DNA of 18,372 bases from Deltaproteobacteria bacterium (lineage in GTDB: Bacteria > Desulfobacterota > Syntrophia > Syntrophales > Smithellaceae). The notes below the pieces were generated by a model. It made no database searches, had not been told where the DNA came from, and worked only from the letters and a program-made list of their open reading frames with translations. The position numbers and the translations under genes were made by a program. The number at the start of each line of letters is the position of its first letter. Position 1 is the first letter of the stretch. This document shows, one piece after another, positions 8,210 through 16,022 of this stretch. The DNA lies in the NCBI GenBank assembly GCA_009668925.1, contig SBEK01000069.1, forward strand, positions 1 to 18,372, read 5' to 3'.

Positions 8210-9916
8210 ATGGACGAGAATATAAAGAACGCATTTGTAGCCGGAGTGGAGCGGGTGGCGGCCTGGGCGGACCTGCTCGATGCCATTAACGTATATCCCG
8301 TGGCCGACGGCGATACGGGAAGAAATTTGTCCGTCAGCCTTTTCCCGCTGAGGCGCGCCGGTGAAGAAAAAGACGTTCTGGTTCGCCAGCTGCTGATGGC
8401 GGCCCGCGGCAACTCCGGCAATATCGCCTGCCAGTTTTTTTCGGCCTTTTACACACTCCCGAACGCGCGTCACTTGAAGGAGGCCGTGCAGGAAGGCAAT
8501 GCCCGGGCATGGAAGGCCGTCAGCCGTCCCAAGCTGGGAACGATGCTTTCCGTTTTCGATGCCCTCGAGGAAATTCTCGGCGACGGGGATTTTGTCCCGA
8601 ATCAGGAAAACGTGGTTGAAATCATGTCGCACCTGGAGCAGGCCGTCCACGAGACGTATGACACCTTGCCGAAATTGAAGGAAGCCGGCGTTGTGGATGC
8701 GGGCGCCCTGGGGATGTATATTTTCTTCGAGGGTTTCTTTTACCGGCTGGCCGGGCTTCCCGATGTCTACCGTCCGGTGACGGATGTCTTCAAGGAGCGC
8801 TTGAAAATTTCCTCCGGCTTTCACGAAACGGCGGAGTCCGGCTACTGCGTCGACTTCGTGGTGAAGGCGGATAGCTCTTCTGCGGATCTGATGAAGATCG
8901 CCGGGGGCGAGGAGAGCGCCATCGTCATTCAGGAGGGCGATTTCTACAAGGTCCACCTGCACACGGATGACCGCGAAAAGATTAAGGCGCAGATGAGCGC
9001 CCTGGGGTCCGTGCTGAATTGGGAGGACGATAATCTGACCGCCCAGATCACGCAATTTTCGAATGCGCAGGCGAGTTCCGGATTGCATTTGATGACGGAT
9101 GCCGCCGGCTCGCTGACGCGCGACGACGCGAAGAGATACGGCTTTACGCTGCTCAACAGTTATCTCAACGTCGGGGATAAATCGCTGCCCGAAACGTATT
9201 TTCATCCCGACGAACTCTACAGCGCCATGCGCGCGGGCGTCAGGGTTTCCACGTCGCAGGCCTCGGTCTTCGAGCGGCATCAGTTTTATTCGAGCGTGCT
9301 GGCCCGTTTTGAAAAGGTCCTGTATATCTGCGTCGGCTCCGTTTTCACGGGCAATTATTCCGTCGTGCTCGATTGGAAAAAAGAGCATGATCCGGAAAAC
9401 AGGCTCGCGGTGATTGACTCGGGGGCGGCTTCCGGCAGGCTGGGAACGATTGTCCTGGCGACCCAGCAATACCTGAACCACACCAAGGACATGGGAAAGA
9501 CAATCGCCTTCGCCAAGCAAGCCGTGGCAAGGTGCGAGGAATATGTTTTTCTCGAAAAGCTGCAGTACCTGGCCGCAGGCGGCAGGCTTTCCAAGGGAAG
9601 TGCTTTTTTCGGCGACATGCTGAAGATGAAGCCGGTGATTTCGCCGCAGCCGGAAGGCGCCAAAAAAGTGGCCGTTGTCCGGAATCGGAAAGATCAGATC
9701 AGCCTGGCCGAGGAGAAGCTGGCCCAGTCCCTGTCTCCGGAGAGCCGCGCGCTCATCATGCTCGAGTATTCGGATAATGCCGCCCTGGTCGCCGAATTTC
9801 GCGACAGGATACGAGGGCTTTATCCGAAGGCGGTCATCCTGATGCAGCCGCTCTCTCTCACCTCCGGCGCGCACATGGGGCCCGGGACGTGGGGAGTGGC
9901 CTTTCTGAAAATATAA
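8210..9916 (+). CDS. DAK2-DegV fusion, putative fatty-acid kinase/binding protein
   Basis: A 568-residue protein combining parts that are usually separate. Residues 1 to about 200 form a DAK2 kinase domain like FakA: NVYPVADGDTGRNL (27-40) holds the Mg/ATP-binding Asp residues, AARGNSG (64-70) the nucleotide loop, and VVDAGALGM (161-169) the end of the domain. About 208-290 resembles the FakA middle segment (VIQEGDFYKVHLHTDD). From about 290 to the end is a DegV/FakB-like fatty-acid-binding domain: LHLMTDAAG, VRVSTSQAS (344-352), VIDSGAASGRLG, YLAAGGRLSKGSAF and the C-terminal SGAHMGPGTWGVAFL. In Firmicutes FakA phosphorylates a fatty acid held by a separate FakB; here both functions may sit in one chain. 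The ATG follows the thioesterase stop directly, so it may recapture free acid released by that enzyme. Acyl-phosphate production is inference. Confidence 0.85.
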   Translation: MDENIKNAFVAGVERVAAWADLLDAINVYPVADGDTGRNLSVSLFPLRRAGEEKDVLVRQLLMAARGNSGNIACQFFSAFYTLPNARHLKEAVQEGNARAWKAVSRPKLGTMLSVFDALEEILGDGDFVPNQENVVEIMSHLEQAVHETYDTLPKLKEAGVVDAGALGMYIFFEGFFYRLAGLPDVYRPVTDVFKERLKISSGFHETAESGYCVDFVVKADSSSADLMKIAGGEESAIVIQEGDFYKVHLHTDDREKIKAQMSALGSVLNWEDDNLTAQITQFSNAQASSGLHLMTDAAGSLTRDDAKRYGFTLLNSYLNVGDKSLPETYFHPDELYSAMRAGVRVSTSQASVFERHQFYSSVLARFEKVLYICVGSVFTGNYSVVLDWKKEHDPENRLAVIDSGAASGRLGTIVLATQQYLNHTKDMGKTIAFAKQAVARCEEYVFLEKLQYLAAGGRLSKGSAFFGDMLKMKPVISPQPEGAKKVAVVRNRKDQISLAEEKLAQSLSPESRALIMLEYSDNAALVAEFRDRIRGLYPKAVILMQPLSLTSGAHMGPGTWGVAFLKI

Positions 9917-9936
9917 GAGGAAAATTGACTTTGACG

Positions 9937-10695
9937 ATGACTGACGAAAAGCAAACGCCGGCTGACGAGCGGCGGGCGGCAAGGAATCCGAACATCCGCT
10001 TTGCCTTGATCATTCCGGTTTACAATCACGAGGCGACGGTGGCTCAAGTGGTCCGGCAGGCCCAGGAGCTGGGGTATCCTGTTTTTGTCGTGGATGACGG
10101 ATCGACGGATGAAACGGCAAAACGCCTGGCCCGGATCAAAGGCATTACGCTCCTGCAGCATTCCAAGAATGAAGGCAAAGGCGCGGCGATCATGACGGGT
10201 TTTATGGCGGCGTCGCACGTGGCCGACTTCGCCATCACGCTGGATGCGGACGGCCAGCACTATCCTGAAGACGCCCTGGCCCTGATTGACGCCATTCCGG
10301 CCAAAAAGCGGCCTCTGGTGGTCGGCGCGCGCGAAGGGATGACCTCCGGCGAAGGCGCTCATATTCCGTGGACCAGCCGTTTCGGACGGAAATTTTCCAA
10401 TTTCTGGGTTCGGCTCTCCGGCGGGCCGAAGCTTTCGGATTCCCAAAGCGGCATGAGAATTTATCCGCTGCCGGAGGCGTTGAGCCTCGATACGCGGGCC
10501 AGACGCTTTCAATTCGAGGTGGAAATACTGGTGCATGCCAAACGAAGGGGCATTCCGATTATTGAAGCCCCGATTCGCGTGGTGTACCATACGGACGGAG
10601 CGAGAATATCCCATTTCCGGCCGTTTGTTGATTTCCTGCGCAACTCCAAAACATTTACCCGCTTGATCTTTACCCGGATATTCAGCCGGCATTAA
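9937..10695 (+). CDS. Family 2 glycosyltransferase (dolichol-phosphate-mannose-synthase-like)
   Basis: A 252-residue GT-A fold glycosyltransferase with no visible membrane segments. Motifs from the ATG at 9937: ALIIPVYNHE (23-32), VVDDGSTDET (51-60) for the nucleotide-sugar, LDADGQHYPEDA (102-113) with the metal-binding DxD, and SDSQSGMRIYP (167-177), typical of the DPM synthase-like branch. In APE clusters a GT2 domain is often fused to an acyltransferase; no acyltransferase is present here. It may add a sugar to the polyene head group or to a lipid carrier; the acceptor is unknown. The start is uncertain. The open frame reaches back to an ATG at 9889 inside the previous gene. AAGAGGA at about 9915-9921 sits 9 bases before a TTG at 9931 and 15 bases before the ATG at 9937. 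Any of these leaves the catalytic domain unchanged. A 101-base gap without clear features follows. Confidence 0.9.
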   Translation: MTDEKQTPADERRAARNPNIRFALIIPVYNHEATVAQVVRQAQELGYPVFVVDDGSTDETAKRLARIKGITLLQHSKNEGKGAAIMTGFMAASHVADFAITLDADGQHYPEDALALIDAIPAKKRPLVVGAREGMTSGEGAHIPWTSRFGRKFSNFWVRLSGGPKLSDSQSGMRIYPLPEALSLDTRARRFQFEVEILVHAKRRGIPIIEAPIRVVYHTDGARISHFRPFVDFLRNSKTFTRLIFTRIFSRH

Positions 10696-10796
10696 CCGCG
10701 CAGTTGCGGCTTGTGTTTGCGGGGCGTCGTGTGGTATTCATTCTGCGGATGATGAAGCCGGATTGACGCCTCTGAACGGGCGGGGGAGATAACGCA

Positions 10797-11546
10797 TTGC
10801 CGTTTGCCGAAGTTTCCAGACAGGATCTGTTTAAAGCCTGCGCGTCGCTTTTTGGAACGGATATCGATGTATCGGTCGAGTTTCTGCGCTATTTAAAACC
10901 CTCCGGCGTTAAAGCGGCCTATCGGAAAAAGGCCATGGAAACGCACCCCGACCGCGCGGCGGTAACGTCCGGCGAGGCCGATTTCATGGCCGATCAATTC
11001 AAAGAGATCAGTCAGGCCTACCAGGTATTGCAGGAGTTTCTGGCTGCTCCCTGGAAATATTCGCTTACCGAAAACGGCAGGCTCTACGCGCGCCGGGAGC
11101 GGCCCCCGCGCCCCGCCGCCCGCCGGAAGTCGTCCCCCGAGACTGGGGAGCCGCTGTACGCGGGCCGGATGCCGCAGCGGAGACTCCTCTTCGGTCAATA
11201 CCTGTATTATTCAGGTCAAATATCACTGTCCACGCTCATCAAGGCGATTGTCTGGCAGCGGCTGCAGCGGCCGTCCGTCGGCGCGATCGCCATGAGCTGG
11301 GGCTGGCTTGCCGGCTCCGGTGTTCTGGATATCCTGCGCTCGAGGAAGTACGGGGAAAAATTCGGTGAGTGTGCAACGCGTCTGGGCCGTCTCTCGCAGC
11401 ACCAAATGGCGCAGATCCTGGAAAAACAAAGGTTGGCTCAGCCGCAGATCGGAAAATATTTCATGGAGCAGAACATCCTCTCCTCCCCGGATATCTTTCA
11501 GCACGTTGTGAATATGAGAATGCACAACAGAAAATTCTGGTCTTAA
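10797..11546 (+). CDS. J-domain protein with C-terminal helical repeats
   Basis: A 249-residue protein of unknown role. Residues about 25-85 match a DnaJ J-domain: VKAAYRKKAMETHPDRA contains the Hsp70-stimulating His50-Pro51-Asp52, followed by helix III (QFKEISQAYQVLQE). There is no Gly/Phe region or zinc finger. Residues about 93-122 are basic and proline-rich. From about 131 to 241 there are four repeats of one pattern (small residue + G, then G.ls, then a helix ending near Gln/Lys), for example FGQYLYYSGQISLSTLIKAI and IGKYFMEQNILSSPDIFQHV. These recall the short 'LGEILVEKGLISEEQL' repeats at the N-terminus of type II secretion/pilus ATPases. TTG is the only nearby in-frame start, with GGGGGAG about 10 bases upstream. 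It lies 17 bases before the exporter gene, so a job in assembling or handling the export machinery is possible but unproven. Confidence 0.82.
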   Translation: MPFAEVSRQDLFKACASLFGTDIDVSVEFLRYLKPSGVKAAYRKKAMETHPDRAAVTSGEADFMADQFKEISQAYQVLQEFLAAPWKYSLTENGRLYARRERPPRPAARRKSSPETGEPLYAGRMPQRRLLFGQYLYYSGQISLSTLIKAIVWQRLQRPSVGAIAMSWGWLAGSGVLDILRSRKYGEKFGECATRLGRLSQHQMAQILEKQRLAQPQIGKYFMEQNILSSPDIFQHVVNMRMHNRKFWS

Positions 11547-11563
11547 GGCGGGAGGCTGTTTGC

Positions 11564-14500
11564 ATGCGTGAGCCCAGATACTCCATACGATGGTCGATCG
11601 TTGTCGTCACCGCCCTTGTCGTGGGGTTGCTGTTTTTCTGGGAAACCAGCCGCTTAAACGTCGAAACCGACATTCTCGAATCCCTGCCGCACAATGACCT
11701 GGTGCTGGCGGATGCGCGCCAGGTGATCAGCCGCCTGCCCATTCAGGATAAAGTATTCATTGACCTGGAACAAACGTCCGCTGACCGGGATGCACTGGTC
11801 CGGGCCGCATCGCTCGTCACGGACCGGTTGCGCCGAAGCGGCTTGTTCACCAAAGTCGGCATCCGAGACGAGGCCGGCGTGTTTCCCGCGTTGACGGCTC
11901 ATGTCCGGGAAAACCTGCCGTCGCTTCTAAGCGCGGCCGATCTGGAGCAGAAGATCCGGCCGCTCATTGCACCGGAGAAAATCCGCGAGATCATGGCCGA
12001 AAACCGGCGGACCCTCGAAGGGCTCGAAGGGATCGGCCGGGCCGACGGCATCGCCAAAGACCCCCTGGGAATGTCGCAAGTGATTCTGGAACAGATGTCC
12101 GCGCTGCTTCCGGCCCGGGGAGCGCAGTTTTATTCCGGACAGCTCCTTTCCGCCGACGGGCGGCATGCGCTCATCGTTGCGCGGATCGCGGGGTCGGGCA
12201 CCGATACCGCACGGGCTGCGCAAATTGAGGGTCTTCTTGAAGAGTGCCGGCGTGCGCTGGCGGCGCATGCGGACTTCAAGGGTCGCTATGTGCTGACCTC
12301 CGTCGGTGCGTACCGTGCGGCGCTGGATAATGAGACGATCGCCAAGCGTGACGTGCAACTGGCCATCACCTTAACAACGGTATGCATCATTTTTCTGCTC
12401 TTCCTTATTTTTCCCCGCCCGCTTATCGGCCTGTTGTCGTTGCTGCCTTCATCGGTCGGAGGGATAGCCGCCCTGTTCGTTTGTTCCTTTTTGTTTAAAT
12501 CCATGTCCATTCTGTCGCTGGGGTTCGGCGGCGCCATCCTGGCCTTTACGGTTGATATGGGAATTGCATATCTGCTTTTTCTGGATCAGCCCTACACCAC
12601 TTACGGCAAACAGGTGGCGCGCGAAGTCTGGTCGGCGGAGTTGATGGCGACGCTGACCACCGTCGGCGCTTTCTTGCTTCTTCTGATCAGCGATTTCAAA
12701 ATTCTCGCCCAAATCGGCGTTTTCTCGGCGTTGAGTGTGGCTTTTGCCCTCCTGTTTGTTCATTTCGTATTTCCGAAAGTGTTCCCGTCGATGCCGCCCG
12801 CCAAGCGCCGCGCCAACCGTTTCGTCTATCAGGCCATCATAAAAGTCGCCGCCCCCGCCAAATGGAAGTTGTGGGCCGCCATTGTCTTCGGTTTGATCAT
12901 GCTGATTTTCGCCAAACCGGTTTTTAACATTGACCTGCAAACGATGAACTCCGTAAGCCGAGATACCATCACGGCGGAAAAGAAATTGCAGCAAACCTGG
13001 GGGAGTCTCTCCGGCAAATGCTATGTTCTTCTGGAAGCGCCGAGCCTGGAGCGATTGCAGGAAAGAAATGAACAGCTCTCGACGCTCCTGGCCCCCGATG
13101 TGCAAAAAGAAAAAATTGCTCCGGTCTTTCTGCCCTCCGCTTTATTCCCCTCTCCACCGTCGGCCGAAAATCATTTTAGCGCCTGGCGGAATTTCTGGAC
13201 CCCGGATCGCGTGAAGGCCCTGAAGAAGGATTTGGATGCGGCAGGACGGGAGAATGGATTTGCGCCCGAGGCGTTTGCGTCCTTCTGGAATATCTTTCGT
13301 CAGCAGGAGCCGGGCGCGTTTTCCATACCGGAACCCTATTTTGAAATGCTCGGGATTGCCGGAGGGACGGATGGCTTTACGCAATTGAGCCTGCTGTCCG
13401 CGGGAAAGAACTATGACGCGGATGATTTATTCAGCAGGATTTCCGCCGCAGGGTTCGTCAAACTCTTTGACGCCGATTTGTTCAATAGAAGGCTGAGTGG
13501 TTTTCTGAAGGATCTTTTTCTGGAGATTGCTCTGATTATCAGCGCCGGACTGATTCTGATCACTTTTTTACACTTCCTCGACTGGCGGTTGTCGCTCGCG
13601 GCTTTGGCGCCGGTTGTTTTCGCGCTTTGTTGCACGCTCGGCACCATGAAACTTATAGGCCATCCGCTGGATATTCCCGGAATCATGCTGTGGATTGTCG
13701 TGCTGGGCATGGGAGATGATTATTCCCTGTATTATATTTGCCATTATCAGCGCAATTTTGATGAAAAGCGTCCGGCGATGCATACGATTAAATTTTCGAT
13801 GTTTCTGTCGGCGCTCACGACGATGACGGGCTTCGGAGTCCTGATATTCGCCGAGCATGCGCTTTTGAAGAGCATCGGGATCGTTTCCTTCCTGGGCATC
13901 GGCTATTCGCTCATCGGCGCTTATTTTATTTTACCGGTTCTGATGGAAAAAATCTTCGAGCCGGTTCAATATCCGACGGGAGAATTTCCGATCGGTTCCC
14001 GGGAGCACAGGCGAAGGACACTCCTGCGCTTTCGTCACCTGGCCGCACATCCCCGGCTGTTTGCCCGTTTCAAGATATTAATGGACCCGATGTTTAAGGA
14101 GCTCGACCGGTATGTGAAAGATCCGCGGCGGATCATCGATATCGGGTGCGGCTATGGCGTGCCGGCCGTCTGGCTTCTGGAAATTTACCCGGACGCGAAA
14201 GTTTACGGCCTGGAGCCGGATGAAGAGCGCGTGCTGATCGCCAACCGCGTGATCGGCGAACGGGGATTTGTGCAGACGGGGCTCGCCCCCGATCTGCCCG
14301 ATGTCGACGGCCCGGTGGATTACGTGACCATGCTGGACATGCTGCATTATCTCGACGATGCCGCTCTTGAGCTGGTCTTGCGGCGGATAGAGGAGAAGCT
14401 GGCGGCCGGGGGAACGCTCTTGATCCGGGCGACCGTTCCCTCGGGCAGAAAGGCGCCCTGGAAACGCTGGATTGAAATGCTGCACCTCAAAATGATCAAA

Positions 14501-14641
14501 ATCCCGGTCCGTTTCCGGGGGGAAAAGGAAATCGCCGGATGGATGTCCGCGGCCGGCTTTGAAGTTCAAGTCCATGCGTCGCCGACTGCCGGAGTCGAAG
14601 AGAAGTGGTTTGTGGGGCGTAAAATGGTGAATTGTGAATAG
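11564..14641 (+). CDS. MMPL/RND-family exporter fused to a SAM methyltransferase
   Basis: A 1025-residue inner-membrane protein. Residues 1 to about 800 are an MMPL-type RND transporter: TM1 at about 10-27, a large periplasmic loop (30-265), five TM segments (about 268-405), a basic cytoplasmic loop, TM7 (about 437-453), a second periplasmic loop (454-650), and five more TM segments (about 651-795). Asp331 in FTVDMG and Asp718-Asp719 in GMGDDYSLYY are at the usual proton-relay places. The 12 TM segments and basic stretch EHRRRTLLRFRH (814-825) place the C-terminus in the cytoplasm. Residues about 855-1020 are a class I methyltransferase: RRIIDIGCGYG (855-864), YGLEPDEE (881-888), DYVTMLDMLHYL (919-930) and GGTLLIR. 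APE-type clusters normally encode exporter and methyltransferase separately. The ATG at 11564 follows GCGGGAGG and begins just before TM1; the longer frame to 11369 overlaps the J-domain gene. The last residues fall in a heptamer repeat. Confidence 0.92.
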   Translation: MREPRYSIRWSIVVVTALVVGLLFFWETSRLNVETDILESLPHNDLVLADARQVISRLPIQDKVFIDLEQTSADRDALVRAASLVTDRLRRSGLFTKVGIRDEAGVFPALTAHVRENLPSLLSAADLEQKIRPLIAPEKIREIMAENRRTLEGLEGIGRADGIAKDPLGMSQVILEQMSALLPARGAQFYSGQLLSADGRHALIVARIAGSGTDTARAAQIEGLLEECRRALAAHADFKGRYVLTSVGAYRAALDNETIAKRDVQLAITLTTVCIIFLLFLIFPRPLIGLLSLLPSSVGGIAALFVCSFLFKSMSILSLGFGGAILAFTVDMGIAYLLFLDQPYTTYGKQVAREVWSAELMATLTTVGAFLLLLISDFKILAQIGVFSALSVAFALLFVHFVFPKVFPSMPPAKRRANRFVYQAIIKVAAPAKWKLWAAIVFGLIMLIFAKPVFNIDLQTMNSVSRDTITAEKKLQQTWGSLSGKCYVLLEAPSLERLQERNEQLSTLLAPDVQKEKIAPVFLPSALFPSPPSAENHFSAWRNFWTPDRVKALKKDLDAAGRENGFAPEAFASFWNIFRQQEPGAFSIPEPYFEMLGIAGGTDGFTQLSLLSAGKNYDADDLFSRISAAGFVKLFDADLFNRRLSGFLKDLFLEIALIISAGLILITFLHFLDWRLSLAALAPVVFALCCTLGTMKLIGHPLDIPGIMLWIVVLGMGDDYSLYYICHYQRNFDEKRPAMHTIKFSMFLSALTTMTGFGVLIFAEHALLKSIGIVSFLGIGYSLIGAYFILPVLMEKIFEPVQYPTGEFPIGSREHRRRTLLRFRHLAAHPRLFARFKILMDPMFKELDRYVKDPRRIIDIGCGYGVPAVWLLEIYPDAKVYGLEPDEERVLIANRVIGERGFVQTGLAPDLPDVDGPVDYVTMLDMLHYLDDAALELVLRRIEEKLAAGGTLLIRATVPSGRKAPWKRWIEMLHLKMIKIPVRFRGEKEIAGWMSAAGFEVQVHASPTAGVEEKWFVGRKMVNCE

Positions 14642-14647
14642 TGAATA
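14627..14647. repeat. Three tandem GTGAATA/T heptamers over the stop codon
   Basis: The units read GTGAATT, GTGAATA, GTGAATA with no spacer. They encode the last residues (VNCE) and the TAG stop of the exporter-methyltransferase gene. Because 7 is not a multiple of 3, gain or loss of one unit would change the C-terminal residues and stop. Short tandem heptamers of this kind occur at gene boundaries in several bacteria; the origin here is unknown. Confidence 0.85.
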
Positions 14648-14674
14648 GGAGGAATCGCCTGACCCTTAATAGCG

Positions 14675-14803
14675 AACTAATTTTCTGGAGGTGCAAAAAT
14701 GTACGAGCAGAAACCCTGGTTGAAGTTTTATCAGCGTGCACCTGAGACCGTCGATTAGCCCCGGGTCACGATATGCGGGTCGCTTGCCGAAACCGCCCGG
14801 ATG
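14675..14803 (+). pseudogene. Relic of the 5' end of a long-chain acyl-CoA ligase gene
   Basis: The stretch copies the ribosome binding site and first codons of the intact ligase at 16225. From the ATG at 14699, 62 of the first 72 bases match those from 16225. The first residues, MYEQKPWLKFYQ, are identical, and then codon 20 is TAG (14756-14758) where the intact gene has TAT (Tyr). Upstream, GGAGGTGCAA is shared and similarity starts around 14675. Weak similarity (SLAETA against ALAQTA) continues to about 14800 and is then lost. Several of the changes are conservative (Gln to Glu, Ile to Val, Val to Ala, His to Arg). This suggests that the copy was a working paralogue before it was truncated, rather than a very recent duplication. 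The remaining bases to 14873 hold no other gene I can recognise, apart from AGAGGGG at about 14861-14867 for the amidohydrolase. Confidence 0.85.
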
Positions 14804-14873
14804 CTTGCAAGATGGGCCGGGAGTGTTTTCGATGCTGAGATAAGTTTCTCTCTCAAACACAGAGGGGCATAAG

Positions 14874-16022
14874 ATGAAGCGTCTGTTACCTTTTCTCGTG
14901 ATTCTTGCCGTTTTGCAGTGTTTGTTCGGCTACGCGGCGCTTCATCAAGATTCGAAGACAATCGCCTTGATTAATGGAACGCTGATTGATGGCAACGGCG
15001 GGACACCGCTGGCCAATGCAGTCGTCATCATTCGAGGCGGAAAGATTGCTGAAGTCGGCACCAGGGCAATGCTTGCGGTGCCGGAAGGAAGCCTCATCAT
15101 CGATGCGCAAGGAGGAACCATTCTTCCCGGCTTTATCAATGCGCATGTCCATAATGGATACAACGAAAGCCTTCTCCGCGAATGGGCGCAGGCGGGCGTG
15201 ACAACTGTCCGCGACCTCGCTGCCATGCCGCCATACACGTCATTCAGCGATCGGGATCGCTTCAATAAAAACCCGCAAAATGCCCGCCTGGTTGCAACAG
15301 GCCCCCAAATGACAGGAGGGTTCGTACCTCCCATGTATCCGGCGTCTATTTTTGTTAAGACGCCCGAAGGAGGTATGAGAGCGACGAATCAAATCCTGGA
15401 TGATGGGGCGGATTCAATCAAAGTGATGATGGAGTCCCGTGACGGCAATGCGGTAATGAGCCTGGAAGCGGCGCGCGCGATTGTCGATACTGCCCATGCA
15501 CGGGGTAAGCGGGTATCCGTCCATGTAAGCCTGTGCCGCGACATAGAGCCGGCCATTCGGACAGGTGCCGATGAACTTGCCCATATGGTGATCGACGATC
15601 TGCCGCCGGAGCTGGCGACGCGGGTGGCGAAGAAAGGAATCATCTGGATCCCGACGATGGAAATCTGGAAGGGAACAAGCCGCGGAGATCACGTTGTTTC
15701 CAACCTCCGCACTTTCGTTGAAGCTGGCGGCAAAGTAGCCCTGGGAACGGACTATGACGGAGCGCCGGTCACCTTCGATCTCGGGATGCCGGTCAAGGAG
15801 ATTCGGTGGATGTGCGAGGCGGGGATGACCCCCATGCAGATCATCGTCTCCTCAACACGCAACGCGGCTGAAGCGTGTGGAATCAACGTCGAGACGGGAA
15901 CCGTTGAAACGGGAAAGGCCGCTGATCTTTTTGTGGTAGAAGGGGATCCGCTATTGACCCTCGACGCTCTAACGCAGGTTCGATGGGTCATTCATTCAGG
16001 AAAGATCATCAGAAGGCCGTAA
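14874..16022 (+). CDS. Exported metal-dependent amidohydrolase (imidazolonepropionase/prolidase-like)
   Basis: A 382-residue amidohydrolase-superfamily enzyme with an N-terminal Sec signal (KRLLPFLVILAVLQCLFGYAA, split at about residue 21). The signal has a Cys16 but no good lipobox. The small beta-sandwich (IALINGTLIDGNGG at 30-43) leads to the metal-binding HxH (His91, His93 in INAHVHNGY). The other expected metal ligands are Lys183 (SIKVMME), His217 (VSVHVS), His237 (ELAHMV) and Asp293 (GTDYDG). The C-terminal ETGKAADLFVVEGDPL closes the sandwich. Relatives cleave cyclic amides or peptides ending in proline; the substrate here is unknown. AGAGGGG lies 6 bases before the ATG. It is separated from the upstream operon by a 232-base region that includes the ligase relic and has no obvious functional link to it. 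It may have been inserted or left beside a deleted ligase gene. A role in the lipid pathway cannot be excluded. Confidence 0.88.
   Translation: MKRLLPFLVILAVLQCLFGYAALHQDSKTIALINGTLIDGNGGTPLANAVVIIRGGKIAEVGTRAMLAVPEGSLIIDAQGGTILPGFINAHVHNGYNESLLREWAQAGVTTVRDLAAMPPYTSFSDRDRFNKNPQNARLVATGPQMTGGFVPPMYPASIFVKTPEGGMRATNQILDDGADSIKVMMESRDGNAVMSLEAARAIVDTAHARGKRVSVHVSLCRDIEPAIRTGADELAHMVIDDLPPELATRVAKKGIIWIPTMEIWKGTSRGDHVVSNLRTFVEAGGKVALGTDYDGAPVTFDLGMPVKEIRWMCEAGMTPMQIIVSSTRNAAEACGINVETGTVETGKAADLFVVEGDPLLTLDALTQVRWVIHSGKIIRRP

Noticed and set aside
8195..9982. 595-codon open frame on the - strand
   Set aside because: It mirrors the DAK2-DegV gene, whose motifs are convincing on the + strand; the antisense product is rich in Arg/His and shows no motif.
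10696..10796. Promoter in the 101-base gap before the J-domain gene
   Set aside because: TTGCGG and TATTCA-like boxes are present but never at 16-18 base spacing, so I see no supportable sigma-70 promoter.
11369..11563. N-terminal extension of the exporter fusion
   Set aside because: It overlaps the J-domain gene in another frame; the ATG at 11564 has a good RBS and starts directly before TM1.
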